64,000 nt of DNA from Begonia masoniana (Eukaryota > Streptophyta > Magnoliopsida > Cucurbitales > Begoniaceae), in assembly GCA_022432975.1 (NCBI GenBank), contig CM039502.1:2284375-2348374 (forward strand), in the 5' to 3' direction. Each line of letters opens with the position of its first letter. The first letter of the stretch is position 1. This document shows positions 37,816 through 48,897 of this stretch, piece after piece. The notes under the pieces are model-generated. The model saw only the letters and a list, made by a program, of their open reading frames with translations, ran no database searches and was not told the DNA's origin. The position numbers and the translations under genes are program-made.

Positions 37816-39805
37816 CTAGTCTTCAACATCCAACTGCGTAAACTCCTCAATAATTTCATCATCTCGTTGTTGATCTCTCGTCTTGGCGTCGGTCCAATCT
37901 TTGATACAAATGAGCGCCTCCACAAGGTCCGGTGCAAGTCTTCCAATCTTTGATACTAAAAGCAGATTCCGATGCTACAGTAGAAACAGGAGATGTTAGT
38001 AGATCACGTGCCATTATAGAAAGAATATGATATGTGGTAGAATGTCTTTTCCACCAATCTAAAATATCAAAATTCTCATCTCGAGAAATTTGATAACGAG
38101 CTTCAAAATAAATATTGAGTTCATTTGTAGAAGAAGTAGAATAATTTTCAGTTTGTAACTCACTCCATATATCATCAATACTAAAACTATTACCACCACC
38201 ACCACTACTACTACTAGGCTCGGTATGTGAAGGTCGTGAATTATAACGATTAACATTGAAATATTTTGTTTCATAAAAAATATATAAATTTGAAATTCCA
38301 TTTGTTACGTCATCACTAGTAATTAAAGGTGGAGTACATAAATTTGCAGAAATCCTATTAAGTATAAGACATACTCCTTTTAATTTAAATCTAGGATCCA
38401 TGATACATGCATAACAAAAAATAAGAGGAATGTTATGCCAATATTTTTTAAATTTTGTTTCCATTTTATTAAGAATATTACTAAATTCATCTACTTGTCG
38501 ATATTTCGCAAAATTACATGTTAAATCTACAAAAATAGGAAGAATAATATTAGAAGTGGGATAATAAATTCCAGAACATTGATTTGTAGCATCATAAAAA
38601 GGTTTTAAAAAATCAAGAAATATATTAGCAATATCACAACTTGATTTGTCAATGTTAATATTTTGCATCTTATCATTAATAAAAGCACAAATAACTTGCC
38701 AATATGGCCTAGCATTTTGCAACATCAAATAAGTTGAATTCCACCTATTATCTACGTCAGTTTTTAATTTTCTTGGTTTAAATTGGGCAGCTCTACAAAA
38801 ATCTTTATATTCTTGTTGTCTCGAATTAGACCCAATAATATAAGAAATTGCGGACCTAATTATTTCAATATGAGATGAAATATATAACATACCATCTTTA
38901 ACAACCAAATTTAAAATATGACACACACATCTCATGTGAAAAAGAGAATCACGAGTAACATCTAATTGTAAAAAATCTTTAAATTGAGAAATAGCAACAT
39001 CATTAGGACTAGCATTATCAAGAGTTATGCTAAAAATTCTATCTTTAATTGAATATTCTTGCAATATTGTCATAATAAATCTACAAATTGTGGTACCAGA
39101 ATGAGGATATTCACAATTACGAAATCCTAAAATTCTTTTATTTAATTGCCAAGATTCATCAATAAAATGAGATGTTACCACTATATAACCAATAGCATTA
39201 GGTGCACTCCACAAATCAGAAGTAATACAAATAGACATTGTAGGAGCATTTGAAAAAAATGTAATTAATTCATTTTTCATATCTTTAAACATTTTAAGGA
39301 TATCACTTCTCATAGTAGTTCTAGGGACACGTTTAAAACTAGGAGTAGCATATTCTTTCATAAATTTTTCAAACACTTCACTATCGAAGAATGATAAAGG
39401 CAATTCAGATTGTGCTACAAGTTGTGCTATTCTTTCTCTCATTCTATTTTGTGAATATGTGAAAATGCCACTACCACTAACATTTAATTGAGATTGTGTT
39501 GAATCTCGTGTTTCAATATTTAAGTGGCATTTTTGAAAATGTCTACCAATTGTGCTAGTAGAGCTACCAGAAGTATAAGCAAAATTTTTAGCACAATATT
39601 TACATTGAGCTCTACTTTCTATTTTGCCCGCAATTTTAACATCTTTTAAATCAAAATGTTTCCATACATCCGAAGTTTTTTGTCTTTTTTTTCTAGGTGA
39701 AGTGGATGCTTGTGCAGATGATTGTCCCACAGAAAATGTAGGAATTAATTCTCTAATTTCCTCTATGTCATCATTATCATCAAAAATATAATTGCGAGGA
39801 TCCAT
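37816..39805 (-). pseudogene. hAT transposase with BED zinc finger, disrupted C-terminal dimerisation domain
   Basis: The open frame from 39805 reads 648 codons to 37859. A BED zinc finger lies at about residues 46-96 (DVWKHF, CKYC, and HFQKCH). The RNase-H-like transposase core follows, with SICITSDLWSAP, ITLDNASPND, HMRCVCHILNLVVKDG and DVDNRWNSTYLML. The hATC dimerisation domain begins normally (NELNIYFEARYQ, FDILDWWKRH, PVSTVASESAFS). After SAFS the frame departs from family sequence, and the expected C-terminus is readable in another frame down to a stop at 37816. A 15-bp direct repeat (37893-37907 and 37942-37956) flanks the defect, so a local rearrangement probably replaced part of the domain. 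The element is therefore probably not autonomous. Confidence 0.88.
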
Positions 39806-40184
39806 AATAAATAAAACTGAATATATAAAATTAAATTTTTAATAATAAATTGATACCACAGAACCAATTTCCAACAAAAGCTTGTAGGTGATGCGAATTG
39901 ATCAACTTCACGTCTACGAAATCTAAAAAAAAAATTAATGGAAAAAAAATTAGTTAATATAACTATAATTCAAAATTATATAAATATATGTAAAAAAAAT
40001 AAAATATACCTTGTTGAACGAGGAAAATAGTGAATTGCACGAGCAGAGGAATTGATTGATAGCACCAAATTGATCTAGAACAAATTGAGGAAATTGAAAA
40101 ATTAACGAAGAGAGAGTTGAAGAAGAGATGGTGTAAAAAATGGAAGGAGGGAGAGACAATTTATAGGAATGGTTGGGCAAGCAA

Positions 40185-40364
40185 AGCAACGGTCATAAAA
40201 ATGACCGTTGCTGGAGAGAGAGGGAGAGAAGCAAGCAACGGTCTCATGACCGTTGCTGCTGAGTGCTGAGAGCCTGAGAGTCGAGACAGAGAGAGAGAGC
40301 AACGGTCTTATGACCGTTGCCGCTCTCCCTCTCAGAACTCAGCAACGGTCATATGACCGTTGCT
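40185..40364. repeat. Array of four AACGGTC palindromes upstream of the hAT transposase
   Basis: Four near-perfect palindromes built from GCAACGGTC and GACCGTTGC arms lie at 40185-40212, 40234-40257, 40299-40320 and 40341-40364. The arms are separated by 3-8 bases, and the palindromes are spaced about 45-65 bp apart. They give eight AACGG cores, 380-560 bp upstream of the transposase start codon. AACGG is the core of the plant mitosis-specific activator (MSA) element bound by three-repeat MYB factors, and the maize Ac transposase binds AAACGG. Either role is inference. A second set of palindromes built on CAGAGACT / AGTCTCTG follows at about 40385-40475. Confidence 0.85.
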
Positions 40365-40959
40365 CTCTCTCTCTCGCACTTGCAAAACACACAGAGACTC
40401 AGAGTCTCTGTCAAAACACAGAGAGACTTGAGTCTCTGTGTTTTGCAAAACACAGAGAGACTCAAAGTCTCTCTCTCCCCAGTGAGAGACAGAGAATCCT
40501 CGTCCACCATCGAGCATCCCCATCGGCCCATCCTCCATTGAAGGACGAAGACGAAGCAGAAATCGAAACCGTCGGCGATCTCGCTGGGTTTCGCATGTTT
40601 CTCTCTCTCCCCATGGTAACTGGTCCATCCTCTTCGAGTTCGGGGCATGGAGGCAGCCAGGATGGCGGCACTCGGCAGGAGAGGAGGCTGTCGAGCTGAA
40701 CTCCGAAGTCTGAAGGGCGGGGGCCGGCGGGCTCGCGAGCCAGCCCGCCGAGCCAAACGAGCCGGTCCGTTGGCCGGCTCGTTTGGCCCGGTCTTTCCCG
40801 GGCTCGCGAGCCCAGATGCTAGGCTCGGCCCGGACCGCATATTTGGACCGGGCCAGGCTCGGCTCGCTAAGAAGCGAGCCGGGCTCGGCCCGCCACTGTA
40901 GCGGGCCGAGCGGGCGGGCTGGCGAGCCAGCCCGCTCGTTAGCCAACACTAGTCACACC

Positions 40960-41729
40960 TGGGTCACCTGGTGACCTTAAGGCTCTTTCATCTAAAGTTG
41001 AGGCTCTTTGCCCTGTAGCACATATTTCTCTCAGACCCTCTGAGCCTACATATGAAGACCTCCTCCTTCCTTTTTCCCGACCAGAGGTTATTGCAGATTC
41101 TCGAGTGATGCCTTTGGATCTACAGAAGTTTGAACTGGCATTCTCTACCCCTGCTGCTCCTTCTGTACAAGAGCCATCCTTCGAGCCCTCCCGTCCAATG
41201 GTTGCATCTCCTAGTGCTTCTCTGGTAGAGCCTTCATCTCCTGTTGCTCATCCAATCGAGCCTTCTCCAAGTTAGGATCTGGTGGTTTCTCCAGAACCAT
41301 CTCCCATTGTTAATTCCTGTACGGACTTGGTGATCTATCAGGAACCTCTACCTCGTGATCTTGCTACACTTCAAGCTCGGGTGGATGCCTTTTTCAATCC
41401 TCCCCTCACATTGCCTTCTTGGGCTGTTCATGCTTTTTGGAAGCATTATTTAGATTCCTGTCATAGGAGATAATCTACTTTTATCTATATACATTTTTTT
41501 TTGTTCTGGACCTCTATTGTTGAATGCAAAGTTTTCTGCTGACTTTCTCTGTTTATTATTTTTTTGATAATGTCAATGGGGGAGAAATGTGAGAAATGAG
41601 AAATGAAATGTTCTTTGATTTAGTTCTGCATATACTCTCTGTTTGATTTTCTGAATAAGCTGCATATATTATGGGGGAGTTATACTTAATCAAATTTTAA
41701 TAGGTTGTCATCATCAAAAAGGGGGAGAT
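40960..41729 (+). pseudogene. 3' internal part of a degraded LTR retrotransposon
   Basis: A Pro/Ser-rich reading frame runs from about 40970 to a stop at 41472, interrupted by one in-frame TAG at 41273. It ends with VDAFFNPPLTLPSWAVHAFW. I do not recognise a named domain. The following sequence has three GGGGGAG runs and ends with a polypurine tract (AAAAAGGGGGAGATTG, about 41717-41730) directly before an LTR starting TGTTGACTTAATTGATG. This is the usual order at the 3' end of a plant LTR element. The element's left part is missing. Confidence 0.7.
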
Positions 41730-43169
41730 TGTTGACTTAATTGATGTTTAAGTCTAAATATGTTTATGTTTTTGATAATGTGTGTTTATGATAATATAAT
41801 TTGATTATGTTTATTAAATGAGAAGTATGAATTTTGTATTTGTGTTTTAATCTGTTGGAAAAATCTGTTGGAAATACCCTTGATAAGGGTATTTTAGTAT
41901 CTAATGTGTGTGATCAAGCGTACAGGGCTGAAATATATTAAATAATTTAAATCAGACTTCCGGCCACAAAACGACAGCCACAAAACGACAAGAGCGGAAG
42001 TCGTTTACAAGAATACACTTCCGCCACTAACCGACGAAGGCGGATGCGAGGGGAGAATGTTGACTTAATTGATGTTAAGTCTAAATATGTTTATGTTTTT
42101 TGATAATGTGTGTTTATGATAATATAAGCGGATGAGTAATGGAATTACTCCACCGCTCGCTAGACGACAAGGCGGATAAGCTAAAATGAAGAAGTCCACC
42201 GCTCGCTAGACGACAAGGCGGATGAGCTAAAACGAACTACTCCACCGCTCACTAAACGACAAGGCGGATGAGTAAATGGAATTGCTCTTCCGGCCGCTAA
42301 ACGACAAAGGCGGATGTGTCAACCAAGCTACTCTACCGGTCACAAAACGACAAAGGCGGAAGATATCTTTGACCTAATCAAACGTCAGCGTTTTAAAGCT
42401 TCATCTTCCGGTGCCGGTTCAAGCGTTTTACAGCTTCATCATTCGATAGCGGTTCAAGACTAAATCAACTTCGTCTTCCGCCAGAATTCAAATTAGCCGC
42501 GAAGCTACAGTGACGTCGTTTTCAGCCATAACTCCAGAACATTAATGGCAACGACGACTTGCAACTACAAACGGCAACGGCCACCTGAAAATGTACGAAC
42601 TGCTCTAACGGTAACAAAGTTTCTATTATTGGATAAGGAGCATTTAAGCCAAGCCGATTTTGCAGACAGAGTATTTAAGCTAAAGTTAGAGCTTGAAGAA
42701 ACAACTTTTGCCAATTTGAATCCTGAGCCCTAATCTGCGAATATCATACTCTGAAAAATCTGCTACCTACATCTCTCTCTCTATTCCAAAACTTGAGATT
42801 CTATTTTGAGAGGTTGTAGATTACTAATCTGTGTTTCAATTCTGAAAAACTTGTAAGGCAGTGGATTGACGCCCGTAAAGATCAATCCAGGATTGTGTAA
42901 GGCTGTGGATCGAAGCCCGTAAGTTCGATCAGGTTTTTCTCGTTGAGGAGAAGTAAGAAATCTTCAAGGAGGTGCCTTGGAGCGTGGACGTAGGCAGTTT
43001 GGCCGAACCACGTAAAAATACTGGTGTCAAATTTCTCTCTCTCTCTTTTCATTATATTGATTACTTGTGTTAAATCTATAAGTTTAATCAAGAGAGAAAT
43101 TGGTTAGATTAGAAATTAAAATTTAAAAGGGTCTAATTCACCCCCCTCTTAGACAATACCGATCCTACA
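41730..43169 (+). repeat. LTR of the degraded retrotransposon
   Basis: The LTR starts TGTTGACTTAATTGATG after a polypurine tract and ends CCCCCCTCTTAGACAATACCGATCCTACA, a common 3' ending of plant LTRs. Near the end is the familiar GGAGCGTGGACGTAGGC...GGCCGAACCACGTAAAAA stretch. The first about 70 bases recur at 42058-42127, after another purine run (GAGGGGAGAA), so two related LTR starts may be joined here. A tandem array (42125-42365) lies inside. The right end cuts into the Copia LTR at 43170. Confidence 0.75.
42125..42365. repeat. Tandem repeat array in the LTR, unit about 45-55 bp
   Basis: Five imperfect units share (T)CCACCGCTCGCTAGACGAC AAGGCGGATGAG or diverged forms (CTTCCGGCCGCTAAACGACAAAGGCGG). 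Related isolated units occur at 41955-42050. The CCGC...GCGG ends of each unit are complementary, so each unit can form a small hairpin. Confidence 0.8.
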
Positions 43170-43649
43170 ATACCCACGTGATGTGGCTCAAGGTGTACAA
43201 ATCTTATTGGTCAATATCAATTTTATTGTTTTAATTTGATAGAAATTAAAACCTAATGTATTAAAGAGGAGGTAGGTTCTCTCTCTCTCTGCCGATTAAA
43301 AAAAATGATAGTTGCTCTATCAAACTATCACTGAAGAGAAGAACGTAAGGGAAAGGGAGAGACAAATTCTTATTAAGAGCTTTCTGCAAACTATATCTTC
43401 AGCATGGATCAAAGTAAGTCTTCTTTCCCTGCTAAGTACGTGGACATCAATATATGATGTTTCTTTATATGTTGTTTTTCTCTGTGAAGAAAATAAGATA
43501 AAAGTAAGCAAACATAATCATGAACTCAGGTAATTAATGATTTCTATCATTACGAAATAAACATGTGAACATGTGAAAATCAATTGCTTCAAAGATTCTG
43601 TAATTTTGTAATTGTTCTATGAAGCATATAAGAGCAAATTAAACTTACA
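43170..43649 (+). repeat. Truncated 5' LTR of the Copia element
   Basis: It matches the 3' LTR from ATACCCACGTGATGTGGCTC (49329 in the 3' copy) to AAATTAAACTTACA, with only scattered differences such as AAATCTTATTGGTC against AAATCATATTGGTT. The first about 70 bp of the LTR are replaced by the end of the neighbouring retrotransposon LTR. Confidence 0.93.
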
Positions 43650-43747
43650 TGTGGTATCAGAATGTGAGTTTTCGAACAATTGATTTTTCATAATGAATAA
43701 TCGTATGTTTATTTGCGGCATAATTGTTTTCTGTCAAAATAAAAGTT

Positions 43748-43928
43748 TCCGGCGTTACTGTTCATACCGGATTTGCTGTTCATACCGGCGTTACTGTTCA
43801 TGACCAGATTTACTGTTCATACCGGAGTACTGTTCATTGCCGGATTTACTGTTCATACCGGAGTTACTGTTCATTGCCGGATTTACTATTCATACCGGAG
43901 TTACTGTTCATGGCCGATTAATGTTCAT
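43748..43928. repeat. Tandem TACTGTTCAT...CCGG repeats in the Copia leader
   Basis: About ten short units of 17-19 bp (TTACTGTTCATACCGGAG, TTACTGTTCATTGCCGGA and variants) follow one another between the primer binding site and gag. Alternating ACCGG and GCCGG forms suggest amplification of a two-unit block. Confidence 0.88.
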
Positions 43929-44535
43929 AAAAAAAAATGTTAAAATGATGTTGTTTAAAAATGACAATTACGTTTTGTCATTATTAATTATTGAAATTAG
44001 ATCAAAATATAATTTATATAAATGCTATTATTATTTAATGATATCTAAATTATGATGATTTGTTAGTCACCAAAGTGGCCAAATCAGAATGTTTTTTCAG
44101 ATATAAAATTAAATAAATGTAATGACTCATGTTTTATGTGATGCTCAATAATGAAAATGACATGATGAGAATAAGATTGTGACATGAGTATATTAATTTT
44201 CCTGATTATAAAATATGTTGAATCGCCCAAAGGTGGATTGGTTATTTTATAATTATGAATATGATTGTGGTAAATTGATATGCCTTGAGTAGGTGTGTTT
44301 AGTATATCCAAAGATAACAAACATGTCTATTTCGAGTATGTTAATTACCAATTATGTGAAATTTAAGATGAGCATCAATTATGTTTATAATTATGTATTG
44401 TTGTGTCACCCAAAGGAGAACTTCAATATATATGAATGATTGTTTGATTGCCTTACTCAAAGCATTAATGTATAATCGTGTTTTATATTTGCAGCATCTA
44501 TTCTTGTTGCTCTTCATTCGCAAGCCACATCTGTT

Positions 44536-45541
44536 GTGAAGTTTTCTGGTCTAAATTTCTCTGAATGGTGCGAACAAGTTCAGTTTCACCTTGGTGTTCT
44601 GGATCTTGATTTAGCACTTGTAAGTGAGAAACCAGCTGCTATAACTGAAACTAGTAGCATAGATCAAAGATCGTTCTATAATGCTTGGGAAAGATCAAAC
44701 AGACTAAGCTTAATGTTTATGCGAATGACAGTAGCAAGTAACATCAAGTCCACATTTTCGAACACCGAAAGTGCTATGGAATTTATGAAATTTGTGAAAG
44801 AATGTTCTCAGTCAGAATCGGCTGATAAATCACTTGCTGGAACATTGATGGGTACTTTGACTACCATGAAGTTTGATGGTTCACGTACCATGCATGAACA
44901 TGTTGTCGAAATGACAAACATGGCAGCCAGATTAAAATCCATGGGAATGGAAGTGAACGAGAACTTCCTAGTGACATTCATCATGAACTCCTTGCCTCCT
45001 CAATATGGCCCATTTCATATGAGCTATAATACTATGAGGACTAAATGGAATGTGCATGAATTACAAAGCATGCTCATTCAGGAAGAAGCAAGGCTAAAGA
45101 AACCAGAAACTCAAGCTGTCAATCTCATGAATTATGAAGGAGCTGGAAAGAAACCAGGAAAGAAAGGTGGAAAGGGTAAGAAAGGACTATCATCGGTAGC
45201 TCAGTCCTCTTTCCAAATTCACAAGAAAGAACAGAAGAAAGATAAGTGTCATTTCTGTGGAAAACAAGGACACTATCAGAAAGATTGCCTGAAACGTAAG
45301 GCATGGTTCGAAAAGAAAGGTAAGTCTAGTGCTTTAGTATGTTTCGAATCAAATTTAACTGAAGTTCCTTGTAATACTTGGTGGATTGATTCTGGTTGTG
45401 CTACTCACGTTTCTAATACGATGCAGGGATTCCTTACGACCCAAACCATAAGCCCAAATGAAAGATATATTTATATGGGCAATCGGATGAAAGTTCCAGT
45501 TGAAGCTATTGGAACTTACCGGTTAATGTTGGACACCGGAA
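44536..45541 (+). pseudogene. Copia gag and start of protease (broken)
   Basis: The Gag-like region (UBN2/retrotran_gag type: FSGLNFSEWCEQVQF, MRTKWNVHELQSML) is followed by a zinc knuckle CHFCGKQGHYQKDC and the protease active-site motif WWIDSGCATHV. The frame is open from 44536 but leaves family sequence after about 45541, where unrelated DNA begins. Upstream codons in the same frame also look coding, so the true start may lie before 44536. Confidence 0.88.
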
Positions 45542-45898
45542 CTTCCAGGCGGTTTTTCTTTTTGGCAGCTGTTCACCGTTGGATCTCGTCAATACAGCCC
45601 CCCATAGTTTTCGTTACCGAGATATCCTTTTTTTGCATTGTTCCCAGGGATTTTATGGGTAATCCGCTTCCATGCTGCAAACAGTCCAATCTGAACTAAA
45701 CCCTGTCGCTCTTCTTTCCTTGCGGGCAGGAAGCACACCAGCAGCGTGCCTTGCGTGATTATACTGTGTTTTTTCCACTTGACTGGGTGGACAGTTGACC
45801 GGAAGAGAACTTCGATTCGCCCGGCCAGCAGGCGGGCGGCGTGCTTATCTTGTGTGACAACACTACAAAGCGAGTGGCGCTTCTAGGCGGGCAGCTGA
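45542..45898. other. Unrelated, GC-richer insert in the Copia pol region
   Basis: Family sequence stops after LMLDTG (about 45541) and resumes at DLFQTLYVPS (about 45899). The roughly 357 bp between them are clearly richer in GC than the element (for example CGCCCGGCCAGCAGGCGGGC near 45819), have no LTR, inverted-repeat ends or obvious target duplication, and contain stops in all forward frames. The style suggests organellar (mitochondrial) or other captured DNA, but I could not identify the source. Confidence 0.7.
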
Positions 45899-48897
45899 TT
45901 AGATCTTTTTCAAACTGTTTATGTTCCATCTGTTTCTCGTAATTTAGTTTCATTATCGAAACTTGATACAGCTGGATATTCCTGTATGTTTGGGAATAAA
46001 TGTTTTAGTTTGTATAAAGATAATGTTCTTATTGGTACTGGTGTTTTATATGATGGTTTGTACAAGTTAAAGCTTGATTATTGTTTTGCTGAAACCCTTG
46101 TAATTGAGCATCGTAATGTTGGAACGAAACGTGGTATAATGAATGAATGTTCTGCTAATTTGTGGCATAAACGATTAGGTCATATATCCAAAGAAAGAAT
46201 GGAAAGATTGATAACGCAATCAATTCTTCCAAATTTGAAGTTTAATGATCTAAATATTTGTGTTGATTGTATTAAAGGAAAGCAAACGAGAAACACAAGT
46301 AAGAAAATAGCTACAAGAAGCAAACAGCTCCTTGAAATTATACACACCGATATATGTGGTCCGTTTGATGTTCCATCCTTTGGTGGAGAAAGGTATTTTA
46401 TCACCTTTATTGATGATTTTTCACGTTATGGTTATATCTATCTACTTAATGAAAAATCTCAATCAGTAAATGCTCTCGAAGTGTTTGTTACTGAGGTTGA
46501 AAGACAATTAGATAGAAAAGTGAAAATTATGATATCTGATAGAGGTGGTGAATATTATGGAAGTTATGATGAATGGACAACATCCAGGTCCATTTGCTAA
46601 ATTCCTAGAAAGTCGTGGTATTTGTGCACAATACACAATGCCAGGAACACCAGAACAGAATGGTGTTGCAGAAAGGCGTAATCGTACTTTGATGGATATG
46701 GTTAGGAGTATGTTAAGTAATTCATCTTTACCCTTGTCATTGTGGATGTATGCTTTAAGGACTGCTGTATACTTATTAAACAGGGTTCCTAGTAAGGCAA
46801 TTTCAAATACTCCATTTGAACTGTGGACAGGTAGGAAACCCAGTTTAAGGCATCCACATGTTTGGGGTTGCCCAGCAGAAGTAAGAATTTATAATCCACA
46901 TGAAAGAAAACTGGATTCAAGAACAACCAGTGGTTTTTTTATTGGTTATCCAGAAAAATCAAAAGGGTATAGATTTTATTGTCCTAGCCATAGTACGAGA
47001 ATAGTTGAAACTGGGAATGCTAGGTTCATTGAAAGTGATGACATCAGTGGGAGTTTGAAACCACGTAAAGTGGAAATTAAAGAAGTTAGGGTGCAAGTTC
47101 CAATACCCATAACTTCTACTCAAGTTGTTGTTCCAACAGTTGTTGAACATATCCATGACTTACACGAACAACAAATTAATGATCAAACTCCACATAATGA
47201 GGTGAATGAACCTATAATAGATGAACCACAAGAAATATCATTACGTAGATCTGTAAGAGAAAGAAGATCTGCTATTTCGAATGATTATGTGGTTTATCTT
47301 CAAGAGTCCGATTATGATTTAGGACTTGATGATGATCCAGTTTCGTTTTCACAAGCTATAGAAAGTGAAAATTCTAATAAATGGTTAAATGCCATGAAAG
47401 ATGAGTTAAAATCAATGGAACAAAACGAAGTTTGGAAACTCGTTGAATTGCCTGAAAGTTGTAAAAGAGTTGGATGTAAATGGCTCTTTAAGACTAAACG
47501 CGACTCTAATGGCAATATCGAACGACATAAAGCCAGACTTGTTGCTAAAGGTTTTACTCAGAAAGATGGTATTGATTACAAACCTTTTTTCCTGTTTCGA
47601 AAAAAGATTCTTTCAGAATTATTATGGCAATGGTAGCTCATTATGATTTAGAGCTTCAACAAATGGATGTGAAAATTTTTTTTTTGAATGGGAATTTAGA
47701 TGAGGAAGTTTATATGGACCAACCTGAAGGTTTTTTCGTTGAAGGACAAGAACACATGGTGTGTAAACTAAAGAAATCAATATACGGACTTAAACAAGCT
47801 TCCAGACAATGGTATCTTAAGTTTAATGATACCATCGCCTCCTTTGGATTTAAGGAAAACATCGTTGATCGGTGTATATATCTAAAGGTAAGTGGGAGTA
47901 AGTTTATATTTTTGATTCTATATGTTGATGATATCTTGCTAGCTACTAATGATCTTGGCTTAATGTATGAAACCAAGAACTATCTTGATATGAACTTTGA
48001 AATGAAAAATATGGGAGAGGCATCCTTTGTGATCGGAATTGAAATATTCCAAAATAGATCACAAAGATTGTTGGGATTGTCTCAAAAAACCTATATTAAA
48101 AAAGTTCTAGAGAGATTCAGAATGGAGAAATGTTCAGCAAGTGTTGTTCCAATTCAGAAATGAGATAAATTTAATCTCAATCAATGTCCAAAGAATGAAT
48201 TGGAACGTACACAAATGAAAGACATTCCTTATGCTTCTATTGTGGGCAGCTTGATGTACGCACAGACTTGTACCAGACCCGACATTAGTTTTGCTGTCGG
48301 CATGCTGGGACGATATCAAAGTAATCCGGGCATAGAACATTGGAAAGCTGCAAAGAAAGTCCTTAGGTATCTACAAGGAACGAAGGAACACATGCTCACT
48401 TACAGACGATATGATCATCTTGAAGTGATTGGATATTCAGATTCAGATTATGCAGGATGTGTGGATACCAGAAAATCCACGTTTGGCTATTTGTCCTTTT
48501 AGCTGATGGTGCAATCTCATGGAAGAGTGCGAAGCAGTCTGTCACTGCTACGTCTACTATGGAGGTTAAATTTGTAGCATGCTTTGAGGCTACAATTCAG
48601 GGTTTATGGCTGCGGAACTTTATTTCAGGACTTGGAATTGTTGACAGTATCACCAAGCCGCTGAAAATTTATTGTGACAACTCCGCAGCAGTCTTCTTTT
48701 CTAAAAACGACAAGTATTCCAAAGGTGCTAAACATATAGAATTGAAATACTTGGCCGTTAAAGAAGAAGTTCAGAAACAAAGGGTGTCAATCGAACACAT
48801 AAATACAAATCTTATGATCGCGGATCCGTTAACCAAAGGATTGCCACCAAAGATATTTACGGAACATGTTGAACGAATGGGCATTTCTGAAGGTTAA
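45899..48897 (+). pseudogene. Copia pol: integrase, reverse transcriptase, RNase H (multiply broken)
   Basis: The pieces lie in different frames. The integrase zinc-binding region (LWHKRLGHIS, CVDCIKGKQTR) and the start of the catalytic core (IHTDICGPF, ISDRGGEYYG) end at a frameshift near 46590. The rest of integrase (PGTPEQNGVAERRNRTL) and the start of RT (NEVWKLVELP, ERHKARLVAKGFTQ) run to a frameshift near 47590. The RT core (LYVDDILLA near 47920, KKSIYGLKQASRQWY) meets a stop at 48161-48163. RNase H (YSDSDYAGC, then WKSAKQSVTATST and HIELKYLAVKEEV) contains a shift near 48495 and ends at 48897. There are at least three frameshifts and one stop, so no functional polyprotein is possible. 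Confidence 0.92.

Larger units (their letters stand above)
37286..40951 (-). mobile_element. Complete hAT-superfamily DNA transposon
   Basis: The element is 3666 bp, bounded by an exact 8-bp target duplication GTCACACC (37278-37285 and 40952-40959), the length expected for hAT. The imperfect terminal inverted repeats are TAGACATGACTAACGAGC on the left and TAGTGTTGGCTAACGAGC as the reverse complement of the right end (14 of 18 match). Both ends carry arrays of GAGCC-type subterminal motifs: GAGCCTAACGAGCC/GAGCCGAGCC at 37300-37540, and GC-rich GAGCCGGGCTCGGCCCG types at 40730-40945. It contains one minus-strand transposase gene whose 3' end is damaged. Confidence 0.95.

Noticed and set aside
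40253..40949. Long overlapping frames at the right end of the hAT element
   Set aside because: They follow the palindromes and GC-rich subterminal repeats. The repeats themselves create open frames.
42125..42365. Regular repeats that resemble a CRISPR array at first sight
   Set aside because: The units are imperfect and adjoining with no unique spacers, and they lie in an LTR of a plant retrotransposon.
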